Source: Bradyrhizobium xenonodulans (GTDB taxonomy: Bacteria; Pseudomonadota; Alphaproteobacteria; Rhizobiales; Xanthobacteraceae). Taken from it: a DNA stretch of 64,000 nt. The stretch covers positions 1,146,501 to 1,210,500 of the forward strand of contig NZ_CP089391.1 in the NCBI RefSeq assembly GCF_027594865.1, given 5' to 3'. The notes beneath the pieces are model-generated. The model saw only the letters and a program-made list of their open reading frames with translations, did no database searches and was not told where the DNA came from. Positions 33,283 to 42,603 of this stretch are shown in pieces (position 1 is the stretch's first letter; every line of letters begins with the position of its first letter). Position numbers and translations under genes: made by a program.

Positions 33283-34083
33283 TCAGCTCTTTCGCAGGAT
33301 AACGTGATAATCGCCGCGGCGGACATCGGTGCCGCGCGGCAGCACGGCGTTGAGCACAGCGGCACCGGCATCGACCAGCGCGGCGAACAGCGGCTTGCGC
33401 CGGCGCATCTCGGGATAGCGAGGGCTCTCCACCTCACGGCGGTAGATCATCTCGAGGCCGTTGGCGGCTGCGAATGCCTCGAGCCGAGGTAACGTCACCA
33501 GCGGATGGAAGAAGGTCGGGAACGGCGGCTCGCCGGGCAAGCCGGCATCCTTGATGCCGCGGACATTCCGGTAGAACCAGACGTGAAACCAGTGCGGCGA
33601 GTATTTGGCGACGACGCCGGACAGCGAGCGCGGATTGGGCGCGCCGATCAGGATCATCCCGCCGCGCTTGAGCGCATCGCGGAAGTTCAGGAGCGCGGCG
33701 TCGACATGGGGCAGATGCTCGATCACGTTGTAGCAGATCACGAGATCGAAGGTCTCACGCCCGAAGCTGTAGGTCTGCACGTCGCCGAGGATCGCCTCGT
33801 CCGCGTAGGTGTTGTTGCGGACCTGATCCTCGTCGATGTCGACGACGGTGACGGTGCTGCGGCCCAGCAATTCCGGCGGCAGAACGCTGCACGAGCCGCC
33901 GCCGGCTTCATAGGTCGCGAGCCGGCCCTGCGGCAGTTCGCGGCGCAGCACGTCGTGAACGGCGAGCAGGCTGTCGCGGGCTTCGCCGGGGACCAGATCG
34001 TGCAGCGCCTGGGTGGGGGCAGTGGCCGCGGGAATGTTGATCGCCGTGGCTGTCGCGAAATCGATCGTGGCTGGCTTGTTCAT
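33283..34083 (-). CDS. SAM-dependent methyltransferase in the polysaccharide cluster
   Basis: A 266-residue class I methyltransferase of the Methyltransf_11/UbiE type. SAM motif I is YEAGGGSCSVLP, with the acidic VVDIDEDQ after the second strand; FDLVICYNVIEHLPHVD and GGMILIGAPNPRSLSG follow. The ATG at 34083 is used, although its ribosome site is weak; upstream starts at 34134 and 34161 are possible. In this setting it may methylate a sugar or a polymer end, which in some O-antigens stops chain growth, but this is inference. Confidence 0.82.
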   Translation of the reverse strand: MNKPATIDFATATAINIPAATAPTQALHDLVPGEARDSLLAVHDVLRRELPQGRLATYEAGGGSCSVLPPELLGRSTVTVVDIDEDQVRNNTYADEAILGDVQTYSFGRETFDLVICYNVIEHLPHVDAALLNFRDALKRGGMILIGAPNPRSLSGVVAKYSPHWFHVWFYRNVRGIKDAGLPGEPPFPTFFHPLVTLPRLEAFAAANGLEMIYRREVESPRYPEMRRRKPLFAALVDAGAAVLNAVLPRGTDVRRGDYHVILRKS

Positions 34084-34481
34084 TTTTTTCTGACCGCGCT
34101 TGTTCGACTCAAATTTACAGGAAAAACCTTCCATGCCCGTAGAGCAAATCTGATGCCGCACCGCTTCACCGGTCGCGGTGCTTACGGTCGGGTTAATGCG
34201 TAGGGGCGTTAACTACGGCATTGTCCATGTTGGACCTTCTCCAGCGCAATGGACTGCGAATTGCACTATCACGCATGTAAGGTCTCGCGGGAAAAACGCG
34301 CGAAGGCGGTAAAGCGCATGTATGCGGAGAGATCGGCGTTGTGGCACCGGTACAGGCTTCTCGCAGGCCGTTCATTTTGGGACGCATCCGTCCCTGCGGC
34401 GATGCGCCGTCACAGGACAGCGGCGGCTCTTGCGCGATTGATGCAGGGCTTTTTCAATAAATCTCGGACATCAAGAACGCC
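34084..34481. other. divergent intergenic region within the polysaccharide cluster
   Basis: A 398-base gap between the methyltransferase (minus) and a glycosyltransferase (plus). It holds an imperfect palindrome GTTAATGC (34192-34199) / GCGTTAAC (34206-34213). A 78-codon plus-strand frame at 34249 has no ribosome site or recognisable features and is not called. Confidence 0.5.
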
Positions 34482-35510
34482 ATGACGCTGATCCCGACAG
34501 ACCTCTCCGCCAGCCGGATCTCGGATGCCGTGCGCGATCCCAACCGGGAGATCGTGGCGAGCTCCGGGATCATCGACCTGTCGGTCGGCATCGTCGTCTG
34601 CATTCCCTGCTTCCGCCGTCCGCAGCATCTGCGCCTGACGCTGGACTCCCTCGCCAGCCAGCGGACCCCGCGCTCCTTTGCCGTCGTCATGGTCGAGAAC
34701 GATGCGGCGGGGCGCGAGAGCGCACCGGTTGCGGCGGAGTATCTGACCGATGGCCGGCTCCAGGGCGTCTGCCTGGTCGAGAAACGGCAGGGCAATTGCC
34801 AGGCGATCAACGCCGCGTTCGAAACGGCCCAGGCGCTGTTTCCGGCCGCGACCCGTTTCCTCATGATCGACGACGACGAGATCGCCTCGCCCGACTGGCT
34901 CGAGCTGATGGTTCGCACCGCGGAGGCGACCGGCGCCGACATCGTCGGCGGGCCGGTGCTGCCGGTCTTCGACGACGACAGCAAGCCCTGGCTTGCGCGT
35001 CATCCCGCCTTCTGTCCCGCCTATGATTACAGCGGTGCGGTGCCGCTGATCTATGGCTGCGGCAATTGCCTGATCACGCGGGGGGCGTTCGAGCGGTTCG
35101 ACCGTCCCGCCTTCGACCTGCGTTTCAATTTTCTCGGCGGCGGCGACTGCGATTTCTTCGTGCGGTGCCGCGATGCCGGCATGATCTTCCACTGGACGGC
35201 GGAGGCGGTCATCACCGAGACCGTGCCGCAGAGCCGCACCAGCCTCGGCTGGATTGCGACGCGCGGCCTGCGTATCGGCGCGATCAATTATCGTGTGCAG
35301 TACAAGGCCGCACAAGGCGCCGGCGCGCGGGCGCGGGTGTTCGCGCAGATGCTCGGACGGTTGCCGCTGTCGCTGGTTCGCTCCGCCCGCCTGCTCGCGA
35401 CGTCGAAAGTCGTCGTCGCGATGCATCCGGCGCTGGTCGCGCTCGGCTCCATGCTGGCAGCATTCGGCTTCGCGCCGAAGCCCTATGAAGCCTCGAAGAT
35501 CGTATCCTGA
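34482..35510 (+). CDS. family 2 glycosyltransferase
   Basis: A 342-residue GT-A fold enzyme. IVVCIPCFRRPQHLRLTLDS starts the nucleotide-sugar fold, RQGNCQAINAAFETA is the family's N-x-G-like segment, FLMIDDDEIASPDWLE holds the metal-binding acids, and FLGGGDCDFFVRCRDAGM is the acceptor-side motif. It transfers one sugar onto the growing lipid-linked repeat unit at the inner face of the inner membrane. The C terminus (LARSARLLATS region and after) is hydrophobic. It runs convergently into the next glycosyltransferase with a 15-base gap. Donor sugar unknown. Confidence 0.9.
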   Translation: MTLIPTDLSASRISDAVRDPNREIVASSGIIDLSVGIVVCIPCFRRPQHLRLTLDSLASQRTPRSFAVVMVENDAAGRESAPVAAEYLTDGRLQGVCLVEKRQGNCQAINAAFETAQALFPAATRFLMIDDDEIASPDWLELMVRTAEATGADIVGGPVLPVFDDDSKPWLARHPAFCPAYDYSGAVPLIYGCGNCLITRGAFERFDRPAFDLRFNFLGGGDCDFFVRCRDAGMIFHWTAEAVITETVPQSRTSLGWIATRGLRIGAINYRVQYKAAQGAGARARVFAQMLGRLPLSLVRSARLLATSKVVVAMHPALVALGSMLAAFGFAPKPYEASKIVS

Positions 35511-35525
35511 CGCCCTGATCCCAGG

Positions 35526-36518
35526 CTAGATGCCGAAGCGGGCGAGGGCAGTCCTCGCCGCGGCGCGCGGCAGCGATTTGAGCGAGCGCCGGCCGATCAT
35601 CCCGAGATAGGCGAAGGCATCGCGATATCTGCCGACGCGAACCGCCTGCATCGCCGAATAGGTGATAAGATGGAGCTCGGCCGCCAAGCGAAGTCCGGCT
35701 GTGGCGCCCTCGGGCAGTCTCGCCATGATCAGGCCGTCGTCGAACACCCGTGCGATTGCCGGGAAGAAATCCTGCGGCGTCCGCACCGCGGCGTTCATGG
35801 TGTTGGTCGTGTGCAAGCGATAGTCGAGCAGAAGCTCTGGCGCAAACTCGAACTCGCCGATCGCGGCGAGGCGGCACCAACAATGCCAGTCCTCGCAATA
35901 TCTGAGCGCAGTGTCGAAGCCGCCGATGGCGCGGAAGGCTTCCGCGCGTGCGAGTGCGACGCCGCCATTGACGATGAAATTGCCTCTGGCAAGCCGCGAC
36001 AGCACGTCGCCGGACGGCTTGCGGCGTCCCTTCAGCAGGCCGCGCCGGCCGATCTGCCGCCCCTCGCTGTCGATCGTGTTATAGTCGCCATAGACGAGAA
36101 CCGCGCGCGGGGCACCACGTGCGGCCGCGAGCAGCGCCGCAACAGCGCCGGGGCGCAGGCGGTCATCGGCATCGAGGAAGAGCAGCCATTCGCCGGTCGC
36201 ATGTCGCGCGCCGAGATTGCGCGCGGCCGATACGCCGGCGGAATCGTTGGTCATCAGGCGCAGCCGCGGATCGCGAATGGTGCGGACGATGGCGGTGGTG
36301 TTGTCGGTCGAGCCGTCGTCCACGACGATCACTTCGCCCACCTCGCCCTGCGCCAGCGCGCTGGCGAGGGTTTCGCCGACATAGGCCGCAACGTTCTTGG
36401 CGGGAATGACGACCGACACCGATGTGGTCGAGCTCGCCGGCCGCGGCGGACGCACCGCCGGAACGATGCGTGCGGCGGCCGGCAATTCGAGAATTTCTTC
36501 GGCGGTGATCTGAGCCAC
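35526..36518 (-). CDS. family 2 glycosyltransferase
   Basis: A 330-residue GT-A enzyme starting with GTG at 36518 (AAAGGCGAG upstream). VSVVIPAKNVAAYVGETLAS, IVVDDGSTDNTTAIV, SAARNLGARHATGEW and LFLDADDRLRPGAV (the DxD-like site) are classical. CEDWHCWCRLAAIGEF is the acceptor motif. Its C-terminal 60 residues are basic and amphipathic. It is probably part of the same polysaccharide pathway as its neighbours, divergent from the GT4-like gene. Sugar specificity unknown. Confidence 0.9.
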   Translation of the reverse strand: MAQITAEEILELPAAARIVPAVRPPRPASSTTSVSVVIPAKNVAAYVGETLASALAQGEVGEVIVVDDGSTDNTTAIVRTIRDPRLRLMTNDSAGVSAARNLGARHATGEWLLFLDADDRLRPGAVAALLAAARGAPRAVLVYGDYNTIDSEGRQIGRRGLLKGRRKPSGDVLSRLARGNFIVNGGVALARAEAFRAIGGFDTALRYCEDWHCWCRLAAIGEFEFAPELLLDYRLHTTNTMNAAVRTPQDFFPAIARVFDDGLIMARLPEGATAGLRLAAELHLITYSAMQAVRVGRYRDAFAYLGMIGRRSLKSLPRAAARTALARFGI

Positions 36519-36753
36519 GGCTCGCCTTTAAGAGTCTGTTAACCAGGACGCGTCTGCCGAATGGGCATCGCGATCGATCGCAACTCTGATTGCTTGCGAA
36601 TGATACCCGCATTACCGGCCAAATCGTTGCCGCGAAGGGCTGCGTGACTGCGGTTTCGTCAATTAGCGTTAAGCCGGTGGCATTAAGCCTGTCGCAAAGT
36701 TGGATGAGTGCGACAGCCGGTCCCATGCGAGAATGCAGACCTGATTGCCGCGG
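36519..36753. other. divergent promoter region in the polysaccharide cluster
   Basis: 235 bases between two divergent glycosyltransferase genes. It contains GTTAACC (36538-36544), GCGTTAAGCC (36666-36675) and CATTAAGCC (36681-36689), resembling the TTAA motifs in neighbouring cluster gaps. No gene is seen. Confidence 0.45.
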
Positions 36754-37830
36754 ATGGATCCGGTGCCCGCAACGACGTTCGAACACGACCCCGATGCCAT
36801 GATCCTCAACCTCTTCTACGAGGACAAGGACGATCGCTGGTTTCCCGGCGACCGGCATTTGCGGCGCATGGTGCGCCGCATGCTGCTCGGCGAGCCGCGC
36901 ATGAGCGGGCAGCTTCGCGTGTTCCTCAATCTCTGCGCGGGGCTCGACCGGCTCGGCATCCGCTATCGCGTCAACGACTACCGCTACGTCGCGCAACATC
37001 CCGACGAGCTCGCCTGCATCATCGGCCGCACCTTCCTGCTCGACAAGTTCGCGTGGAAGAATCCGATCCTGCTCGGCGTCGCCGCCCACAATCATCCGCT
37101 CGACGACCCCGATCTGTTCAAGCGCCTGCCGGTGAAGAAGGTCGTGGTGCCCGGCCCATGGTATGTCGACATGTACCGGCCATACTGGCCCGACACGGAG
37201 GCCTGGCCGATCGGCATCGACACCGATCTCTGGGCGCCGTCGCGCTCCTCGCAAAAGACCGTCGACGTCCTGATCTACGACAAGGTCCATTGGGACCGCG
37301 ACCGCCATGCGCAGGAATTGATCGAGCCTGTCCGCGCCCGCCTCCGCAAGGAGGGCCGTTCGTTCACTGAATTGCGCTATGGCAGTTACAAGGAAGCTGA
37401 CTATCAGGCCGCGCTGGCGCGTTCGCGCGCGATGATCTTCCTGTGCCAGAACGAAAGCCAGGGCATCGCCTATCAGCAGGCCTTGTCCTGCGGCGTGCCG
37501 GTATTCGCCTGGGATCCCGGCGGCCCATGGCGCGACCCCGATTATTATCCGGACCGCGTCCAGTTCGCGCCGGTGTCCTCGGTGCCGTATTGGGACGAGC
37601 GTTGCGGCGCCAGGTTCGTGGACATCGCGGGGTTCGAGGCGGGTTGGGGAGACTTCTGGGCCGGCTGCGCCGCCGACAGGTTCGATCCGCGCGGCTTCGT
37701 GCTCGACAATCTCACGCTGGAACAGCGCGCGCTGCAATATTACGAGATTGCGCGGAGCATCGTGCGGCCGCGGACGGCGCCGCAGGCCTCGGGCGTGCTG
37801 GTTGACGGATGCTTAACAGGGATGAGCTAA
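36754..37830 (+). CDS. GT-B type glycosyltransferase (family 1/4-like)
   Basis: A 358-residue protein from ATG 36754; ATG 36799 (MILNLFYEDK) is an equally plausible start since neither has a strong ribosome site. The fold is suggested by the C-terminal donor-binding half: VDVLIYDKVHWDRDRH, YQAALARSRAMIFLCQNES and GIAYQQALSCGVPVFAWD (the E-x7-E-like retaining-GT region, with Q/A replacing some acids). The tail overlaps the possible early start of the ligase gene. It probably adds a sugar to the repeat unit. Confidence 0.8.
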   Translation: MDPVPATTFEHDPDAMILNLFYEDKDDRWFPGDRHLRRMVRRMLLGEPRMSGQLRVFLNLCAGLDRLGIRYRVNDYRYVAQHPDELACIIGRTFLLDKFAWKNPILLGVAAHNHPLDDPDLFKRLPVKKVVVPGPWYVDMYRPYWPDTEAWPIGIDTDLWAPSRSSQKTVDVLIYDKVHWDRDRHAQELIEPVRARLRKEGRSFTELRYGSYKEADYQAALARSRAMIFLCQNESQGIAYQQALSCGVPVFAWDPGGPWRDPDYYPDRVQFAPVSSVPYWDERCGARFVDIAGFEAGWGDFWAGCAADRFDPRGFVLDNLTLEQRALQYYEIARSIVRPRTAPQASGVLVDGCLTGMS

Positions 37831-37868
37831 GACCTCGAGTTTCCCGGCTTCACTATCTGCACAGAGCC

Positions 37869-39221
37869 ATGGATCGCAGCGCCACTGACATCACCGACGT
37901 CGAGGCCCGATCGCTCGGCCGCGTCCTGCACGACGGGCTTGTGGGGCTGAATGCCGTACGGGCGGCGCGTTGCCTCGTCGCAGTTGCGGCGCTGCTTCTC
38001 GTATTGGTCACGCTCGATCCGTTTCCCGATCTGCGCAACGAGGATGTGACGACCGTCGTCGGCGGGCGAATGGCGCTCGGCTATATCTCGTGGGGCCTGC
38101 TGGCTGCGGTCGCGATGCTGTTCGTCGCCGTCACGGACGCGCCCGCACTGAAGAGCCTGGTGACGCCGCTGCATCTCTGCCTCGTCGGCTGGCTGTTGCT
38201 CAACATCGTCTTCTCCGAGAGCCGGGGCGTTTCGATCCAGCGCTTCGTGCTCGCGGCCAGCGTGACGTCGCTCGCCGTGCTTCTGCCGCTGCTGCCGCCG
38301 ACGCAGCGCAGCTTCAATCTTTGCCTTGGCGCCGCCGCGCTGGCCCTGCTGGTGCTGTGCTATCTCGGCGTCTTCCTCGCGCCGCAATATGCGATGCACA
38401 CCGCGCTCGACATTGGCGAGCCGCAGCTCGCCGGCGACTGGCGCGGCAGCTTTGGCCACAAGAACGTTGCCTCGCCGGTGATGACAATCCTGGTCTATGT
38501 CGGCATTTACCTGTGCGCCGTCGGCTCGTTCGTGATGGGGCCGGCGATCGCAGCGCTGGCCGGCATCTTCCTGATCTTCACCGGCGGCAAGACCTCCTCG
38601 GTGCTGTGCCTTGCGATCTACGCGCTCGCATCGCTGGTCTATGTGACGCGAAGCCTGTGGCTGAAGCGGCTCATCTGCTTCGTGCCGCTGATCGTGATGA
38701 ACCTGCTGACGGTCGGCAGCGTGCTGAGCCCCGCGCTTGGGTCAGTGACGCGGATGCTTCCACTTGATCCCACTTTCACTGGCCGTTCCGCGATATGGGA
38801 GTTCGCGCTCGCCGCCGTCGCCGAGAAGCCGATCATCGGTCACGGCTATGCGGCATTCTGGGACGACGTGACCGCACGGCAGACGGCCCAGGGGTCCGAG
38901 TGGGCGACGAGCGCCGCGCACAGCCACAACAGCTATCTCGACCTCGCCGTCACCATCGGCCTGCCGGGGCTGATGCTGGTGATCCTCGTCTTCGTGCTCG
39001 CACCGCTCGTCAATTTTCAGTCAGCCCAGGCTCACAGCCACAGCAGCGCGCTGGCGAAGCTGTTCCTGACCGTGTGGCTGTTCGGCCTTTATTATGGGAC
39101 GACCGAAACCTTCCTGCTCGAACGGCAGAATCCGATCTGGTTCATGTTCGCTCTCGCCGTCGCCGGCCTGCATTTCCTCGCCAGGTTCCAATGCGTCGCG
39201 CAGATGGAACCGGAACGCTGA
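37869..39221 (+). CDS. O-antigen ligase / Wzy-type polysaccharide polymerase
   Basis: A polytopic inner-membrane protein of 450 residues from ATG 37869, or 470 from ATG 37809, which would overlap the preceding gene by 22 bases. About 10-12 membrane segments are visible. The periplasmic loop SAAHSHNSYLDLAVTIGLPG carries the H-N-x-Y-L signature of the WaaL/Wzy_C family, and GSFGHKNVASPVMTI is the conserved earlier loop. It joins lipid-linked repeat units into polymer or transfers polymer to an acceptor. It works with the chain-length protein at 30625-33003. Confidence 0.9.
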   Translation: MDRSATDITDVEARSLGRVLHDGLVGLNAVRAARCLVAVAALLLVLVTLDPFPDLRNEDVTTVVGGRMALGYISWGLLAAVAMLFVAVTDAPALKSLVTPLHLCLVGWLLLNIVFSESRGVSIQRFVLAASVTSLAVLLPLLPPTQRSFNLCLGAAALALLVLCYLGVFLAPQYAMHTALDIGEPQLAGDWRGSFGHKNVASPVMTILVYVGIYLCAVGSFVMGPAIAALAGIFLIFTGGKTSSVLCLAIYALASLVYVTRSLWLKRLICFVPLIVMNLLTVGSVLSPALGSVTRMLPLDPTFTGRSAIWEFALAAVAEKPIIGHGYAAFWDDVTARQTAQGSEWATSAAHSHNSYLDLAVTIGLPGLMLVILVFVLAPLVNFQSAQAHSHSSALAKLFLTVWLFGLYYGTTETFLLERQNPIWFMFALAVAGLHFLARFQCVAQMEPER

Positions 39222-39339
39222 CAGCTTGTCGCAGCCGTCGCGGCGTTGGTGGCATCGGCTTAACGATAAGCGGCAACGTTTCTTGTGGTCTGCGGCAAAA
39301 CATCTATCTGGAAACATTCAGTAATCGTATGTCCCGCGG

Positions 39340-40473
39340 ATGACGTTTCTCAGCGTCGAGCAACTCAACGGTCAAGTGTCCAGCACGTCGGGAATCTCGG
39401 TCGATTTCGTGCGTGACTGGCGGCAGGTCGCATTGCGCCTGAGCGCAGGGCATCGCACCGCGTTCCAGCATGGCGACTGGCTCGGTCCCTGGTACGAGGC
39501 GTTCCACGATCTCGCGCCGCTGATCGCGGTGATCTCCGATGCCGCGACCGGCAAGGACATCGCGGTGGTGCCGATGATCAGCCATGTCAGGCGCGGCATC
39601 CGCATCGTCGAGTTCGCCGACCTCGGCGTCTCCGACAACAACGTGCCGATCCTGGCGCTCGATGCCGAGCTGGACGCGGACGCTGTCAACAAGGCGCTGG
39701 TCGACGCCTTGCGCGCCTTGCCCGACCGTTTCGATCTGCTGCGCCTGAAGAAGATGCCGGCGCATGTCGGCGGCAAGCCGAACCCGCTGGTGTCGCTCGG
39801 CCGGATCGGGTCCAGCTCGCTCAACGGCAATCTCGTGCTGACGGGTGACGACTACGGAGACTACCAGGCCTCGATCAAGCGCATGCAGATGCCACGCTGC
39901 TGGCGTGTGTTCAGCCGGCATGACGGCGCACGGTTCGAGATCGCCACGGATGTGGCGCGTGCCCACGAGCTGCTCGACGTGATGGATGCCCAGCAGCAGG
40001 CGCGGATGCACAAGCTCGGCTCGCGCTTCGTTCTCAATGACAAGACGCATGCGCGGTTCTATCGCGGGGTCGCCCGCCAGGGCGTTGCGGACGGTTACGC
40101 TGTCGTCTCGGCGCTGGTGTGCGACGAGGCGGTCGTCGCCACCGCGTTCGGCGTCAGATATGGCGCGACCTATTTTCTCCTGCGCATCAGCCACGCCGGC
40201 GATTCATGGTCGAGCTGCTCGCCGGGGCTGCTCGTGACCGAGCGCACCATGGCGGCGCTGCATGCAGAGGGCGTGCGCCGTTTCGACCTCAGCATCGGCA
40301 ACCAGGATTACAAGCGCCGCTTCGGCGCCGAGCAGGTGCCTCTGACCGATGTCAGCGTCGCGCTGTCCTGGCGCGGCGCGCCCTATGCATGGCGCGACCA
40401 TGCCGCGCAGGGCCTGCGCCGCTATCCGAGGCTCGCTGCCATCGCCACTCCGGCGCTGCGCAGGATGCGCTGA
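39340..40473 (+). CDS. GNAT-fold acetyltransferase, CelD/BcsL-like
   Basis: A 377-residue protein with the double-GNAT layout of the Acetyltransf_6 group found in cellulose and exopolysaccharide clusters. The second half contains FYRGVARQGVADGYAVVSAL, FGVRYGATYFLLRISHAGD and FDLSIGNQDYKRRFGAEQVP, the last being the family's typical end. It probably adds acyl groups to the polymer or its precursor. It is last in the plus-strand run after the ligase gene (118-base gap with GCTTAACG at 39258). Convergent with the next gene with only 4 bases between. Confidence 0.85.
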   Translation: MTFLSVEQLNGQVSSTSGISVDFVRDWRQVALRLSAGHRTAFQHGDWLGPWYEAFHDLAPLIAVISDAATGKDIAVVPMISHVRRGIRIVEFADLGVSDNNVPILALDAELDADAVNKALVDALRALPDRFDLLRLKKMPAHVGGKPNPLVSLGRIGSSSLNGNLVLTGDDYGDYQASIKRMQMPRCWRVFSRHDGARFEIATDVARAHELLDVMDAQQQARMHKLGSRFVLNDKTHARFYRGVARQGVADGYAVVSALVCDEAVVATAFGVRYGATYFLLRISHAGDSWSSCSPGLLVTERTMAALHAEGVRRFDLSIGNQDYKRRFGAEQVPLTDVSVALSWRGAPYAWRDHAAQGLRRYPRLAAIATPALRRMR

Positions 40474-40477
40474 GCTG

Positions 40478-41017
40478 TCATCTCGAAAGGCCGGCACTGA
40501 AGGCTTCGAGCAACGCGCGTCCTTGTAGCCAATCGCCGAGCCCGCTCGATGCATTGATGTGGCCGAGCGCGCCGAGCACGACCAGGCCGGACTGCCAATC
40601 GCGCGCCCGCTGTCGCGTCGTCTCGATGGCGCCATAGGGATCGTTCGTGCTGGCGATGATGAGGGAAGGGAAGCGCAACGCGCGATCCGGTACCGGCTTG
40701 AACGTAGCGGCCTCCGCGGGAAAATTGTCGCCGTCGGGATCGGGCACCGCGACCAGAAACGCGCCCGCGATCGCGGATGGGAAGCGAGCGGCCCAGTGCG
40801 CGACCAGCGGGCAAGCGAGGCTATGTGCGACCAGCACAGGCGGCTTGGCGCAGCGCCTGACTGCCCGCTCCAGCGATTGCTCCCAGTCGTCGAGATCGGG
40901 CCGGTCCCAGCTCGCCGGCTGAAACCGCGTGAAGCGCGCATCGTCGCGCTCCCAGAGCGTCTGCCAATGGCTGTCTCCCGAGCCGCCGAGGCCGGGCAAG
41001 GTGATGATGTCGTGCAT
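40478..41017 (-). CDS. RBBP9/YdeN family serine hydrolase
   Basis: A 179-residue alpha/beta hydrolase from ATG 41017. ITLPGLGGSGDSHWQTLWE is the oxyanion region, VLVAHSLACPLVAHWA has the nucleophile serine, and GALGHINASSGLGDW supplies the C-terminal histidine; the family Asp lies in STNDPYG. The size is normal for the family. These are small cytosolic esterases of uncertain substrate. Divergent from an Lrp gene 120 bases away. Confidence 0.88.
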   Translation of the reverse strand: MHDIITLPGLGGSGDSHWQTLWERDDARFTRFQPASWDRPDLDDWEQSLERAVRRCAKPPVLVAHSLACPLVAHWAARFPSAIAGAFLVAVPDPDGDNFPAEAATFKPVPDRALRFPSLIIASTNDPYGAIETTRQRARDWQSGLVVLGALGHINASSGLGDWLQGRALLEAFSAGLSR

Positions 41018-41136
41018 GATCGTCCCGTGATATCTGAGATGGAGGCGCAGTGTGGCCGGTCCCGGTGCTGCGTGACATGGCAAGTCATCGGCGGAATCGA
41101 GCATCTGCCGATGATCTCAAGGCGGAATGGAGAATT

Positions 41137-41616
41137 TTGTTGGATCGTTTCGGGAGCATCGATGCCAAGGATCTGAAGATCCTCGAGGCGTTGCAAGCCA
41201 ATGCGCGCGCGTCGCTGTCCGAGCTCGGCCGTTCCGTCGGATTGTCCCAGCCGGCGGTCTCCGAGCGCGTCAAAAGGCTGGAGGAAGCCGGGATCATCGA
41301 AGGCTATGGTGCCCGGATCAATCCGCGCGCACTCGGGCTCGGCCTGATGGCGCTGGTTCGCCTGCGTACCACGCATGAGCACATCAAGACCTGCCTGAAA
41401 CGGTTTTCCGAGATTCCTCACATCATCGAGGTCCATCGCGTGACCGGGGATGATTGCTTCGTGCTGAAAGTGCTCGTTCCGGCGCCGGAAGACCTCGAGA
41501 CGATCGTGGACCGCATCGCCGGCTTTGGCGCCGTCACGACCTCGCTGGTGCTGCGGAGCGAGCCGGTGCGGCCGATCGGGCGGGACCTCGTCAGGAGAAA
41601 AGCCGAGCGGAGTTGA
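41137..41616 (+). CDS. Lrp/AsnC-family transcriptional regulator
   Basis: A 159-residue regulator. The likely start is TTG at 41137 (or the next TTG at 41140) because GGAG sits at 41128-41131 and family proteins begin close to IDAKDLKILEALQ. An ATG at 41050 would add an unusual basic tail. Helix-turn-helix: LSELGRSVGLSQPAVSERVK. RAM domain: LGLMALVRLRTTHEHIK and onward, with HRVTGDDCFVLKV. Divergent from the RBBP9-like hydrolase, whose control is the simplest guess. Confidence 0.88.
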   Translation: MLDRFGSIDAKDLKILEALQANARASLSELGRSVGLSQPAVSERVKRLEEAGIIEGYGARINPRALGLGLMALVRLRTTHEHIKTCLKRFSEIPHIIEVHRVTGDDCFVLKVLVPAPEDLETIVDRIAGFGAVTTSLVLRSEPVRPIGRDLVRRKAERS

Positions 41617-41718
41617 GCGGTCGTCGATGCGTCATCGCACCGACACAAAACGCACGATTGCGCCGTGCTTCCGATCATCGCGCGCGTTGTGCTAACGTCG
41701 CCCCCTCACGGAGGCGAC

Positions 41719-42603
41719 ATGGAAGATCGTTCGGCAAAATATCGCGCGTTCTATGCGCAGTTGATCTGCGCCGCGGCCAAGGCGACGGATCCCCGGATCG
41801 AGCAGGCCTTTCGCACCGTCAGGCGCGAGCCCTTCGCCGGACCCGGACCGTGGTCGATCTCCGTCGGTGGCCATCCCTATGTCGTGACGCCCGACGACGA
41901 TGCCGCCTTCCTCTATCAGAACACGCTTCTGGCGCTGGACCCGGCGCGTGGCCTCAATATCGGGATGCCCGGCGCGCATGCCTATTGGCTCAGCGGCTGC
42001 GGCGTGAGGGAAGGCGAGACGGTGATCCAGATCGGCGCCGGCAGCGGATATTATACGGCCATTCTCGCCGAGCTCACCGGACCTTCAGGCCATGTGCATG
42101 CCTATGAAATCGACCAGCGCCTGGCGGCACTGGCACGCGAAAATCTGAAGGACATCCCGCATGTCGAGCTGAAGGATCGCTCGGGCATCGCGTCCGATCT
42201 ACCCGGCGCGGACGTGATCTATGTCTGTGCGGGCGCGGCGCAGCCGGCCGCCGAATGGCTCGAGGCGCTGCGCCCCCGCGGGCGGCTGATGTTTCCGTTG
42301 GCACCGGAAGGCATGCTCGGCGGGATGTTGATGATCACGCGCCCGGATGAGGGCGCAATGTGGCCGGCGAAATTCGTGGGCCGTGCCCAGTTCATCGGCT
42401 GCGCGGGATTGCAGGATGCCGATGCCGCCCGGCGACTGGCCGACGCGTTCGCAAAAGGATGGGAGAGCGTGCAGTCGCTGCGCAGAGCGGGCGCTCCGGA
42501 CGAGACCTGTTGGTTTGCCGGTGAGGGCTGGTGGCTTTCGACGGCGCCGGCACCGGTCCAGACCGATCCGATCAGACCGCACGCCGACCTTACGCAGACC
42601 TAG
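41719..42603 (+). CDS. protein-L-isoaspartate O-methyltransferase-like protein
   Basis: A 294-residue protein from ATG 41719 (GGAGG upstream). The SAM site is VIQIGAGSGYYTAILAELTG with the acidic AYEIDQRLAALARENL, as in PCMT. The usual PCMT N-terminal R-x-x-F/V region is recognisable in RTVRREPFAGPG. It is longer than the typical 210-220 residues, with an extra C-terminal section of about 80. PCMT repairs isoaspartate in aged proteins; the extension may mean a different substrate. Confidence 0.85.
   Translation: MEDRSAKYRAFYAQLICAAAKATDPRIEQAFRTVRREPFAGPGPWSISVGGHPYVVTPDDDAAFLYQNTLLALDPARGLNIGMPGAHAYWLSGCGVREGETVIQIGAGSGYYTAILAELTGPSGHVHAYEIDQRLAALARENLKDIPHVELKDRSGIASDLPGADVIYVCAGAAQPAAEWLEALRPRGRLMFPLAPEGMLGGMLMITRPDEGAMWPAKFVGRAQFIGCAGLQDADAARRLADAFAKGWESVQSLRRAGAPDETCWFAGEGWWLSTAPAPVQTDPIRPHADLTQT

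Noticed and set aside
34249..34485. A 78-codon plus-strand frame before the first glycosyltransferase
   Set aside because: No ribosome site, no recognisable domain, overlaps the start of the next gene by 4 bases and lies in a probable promoter region.
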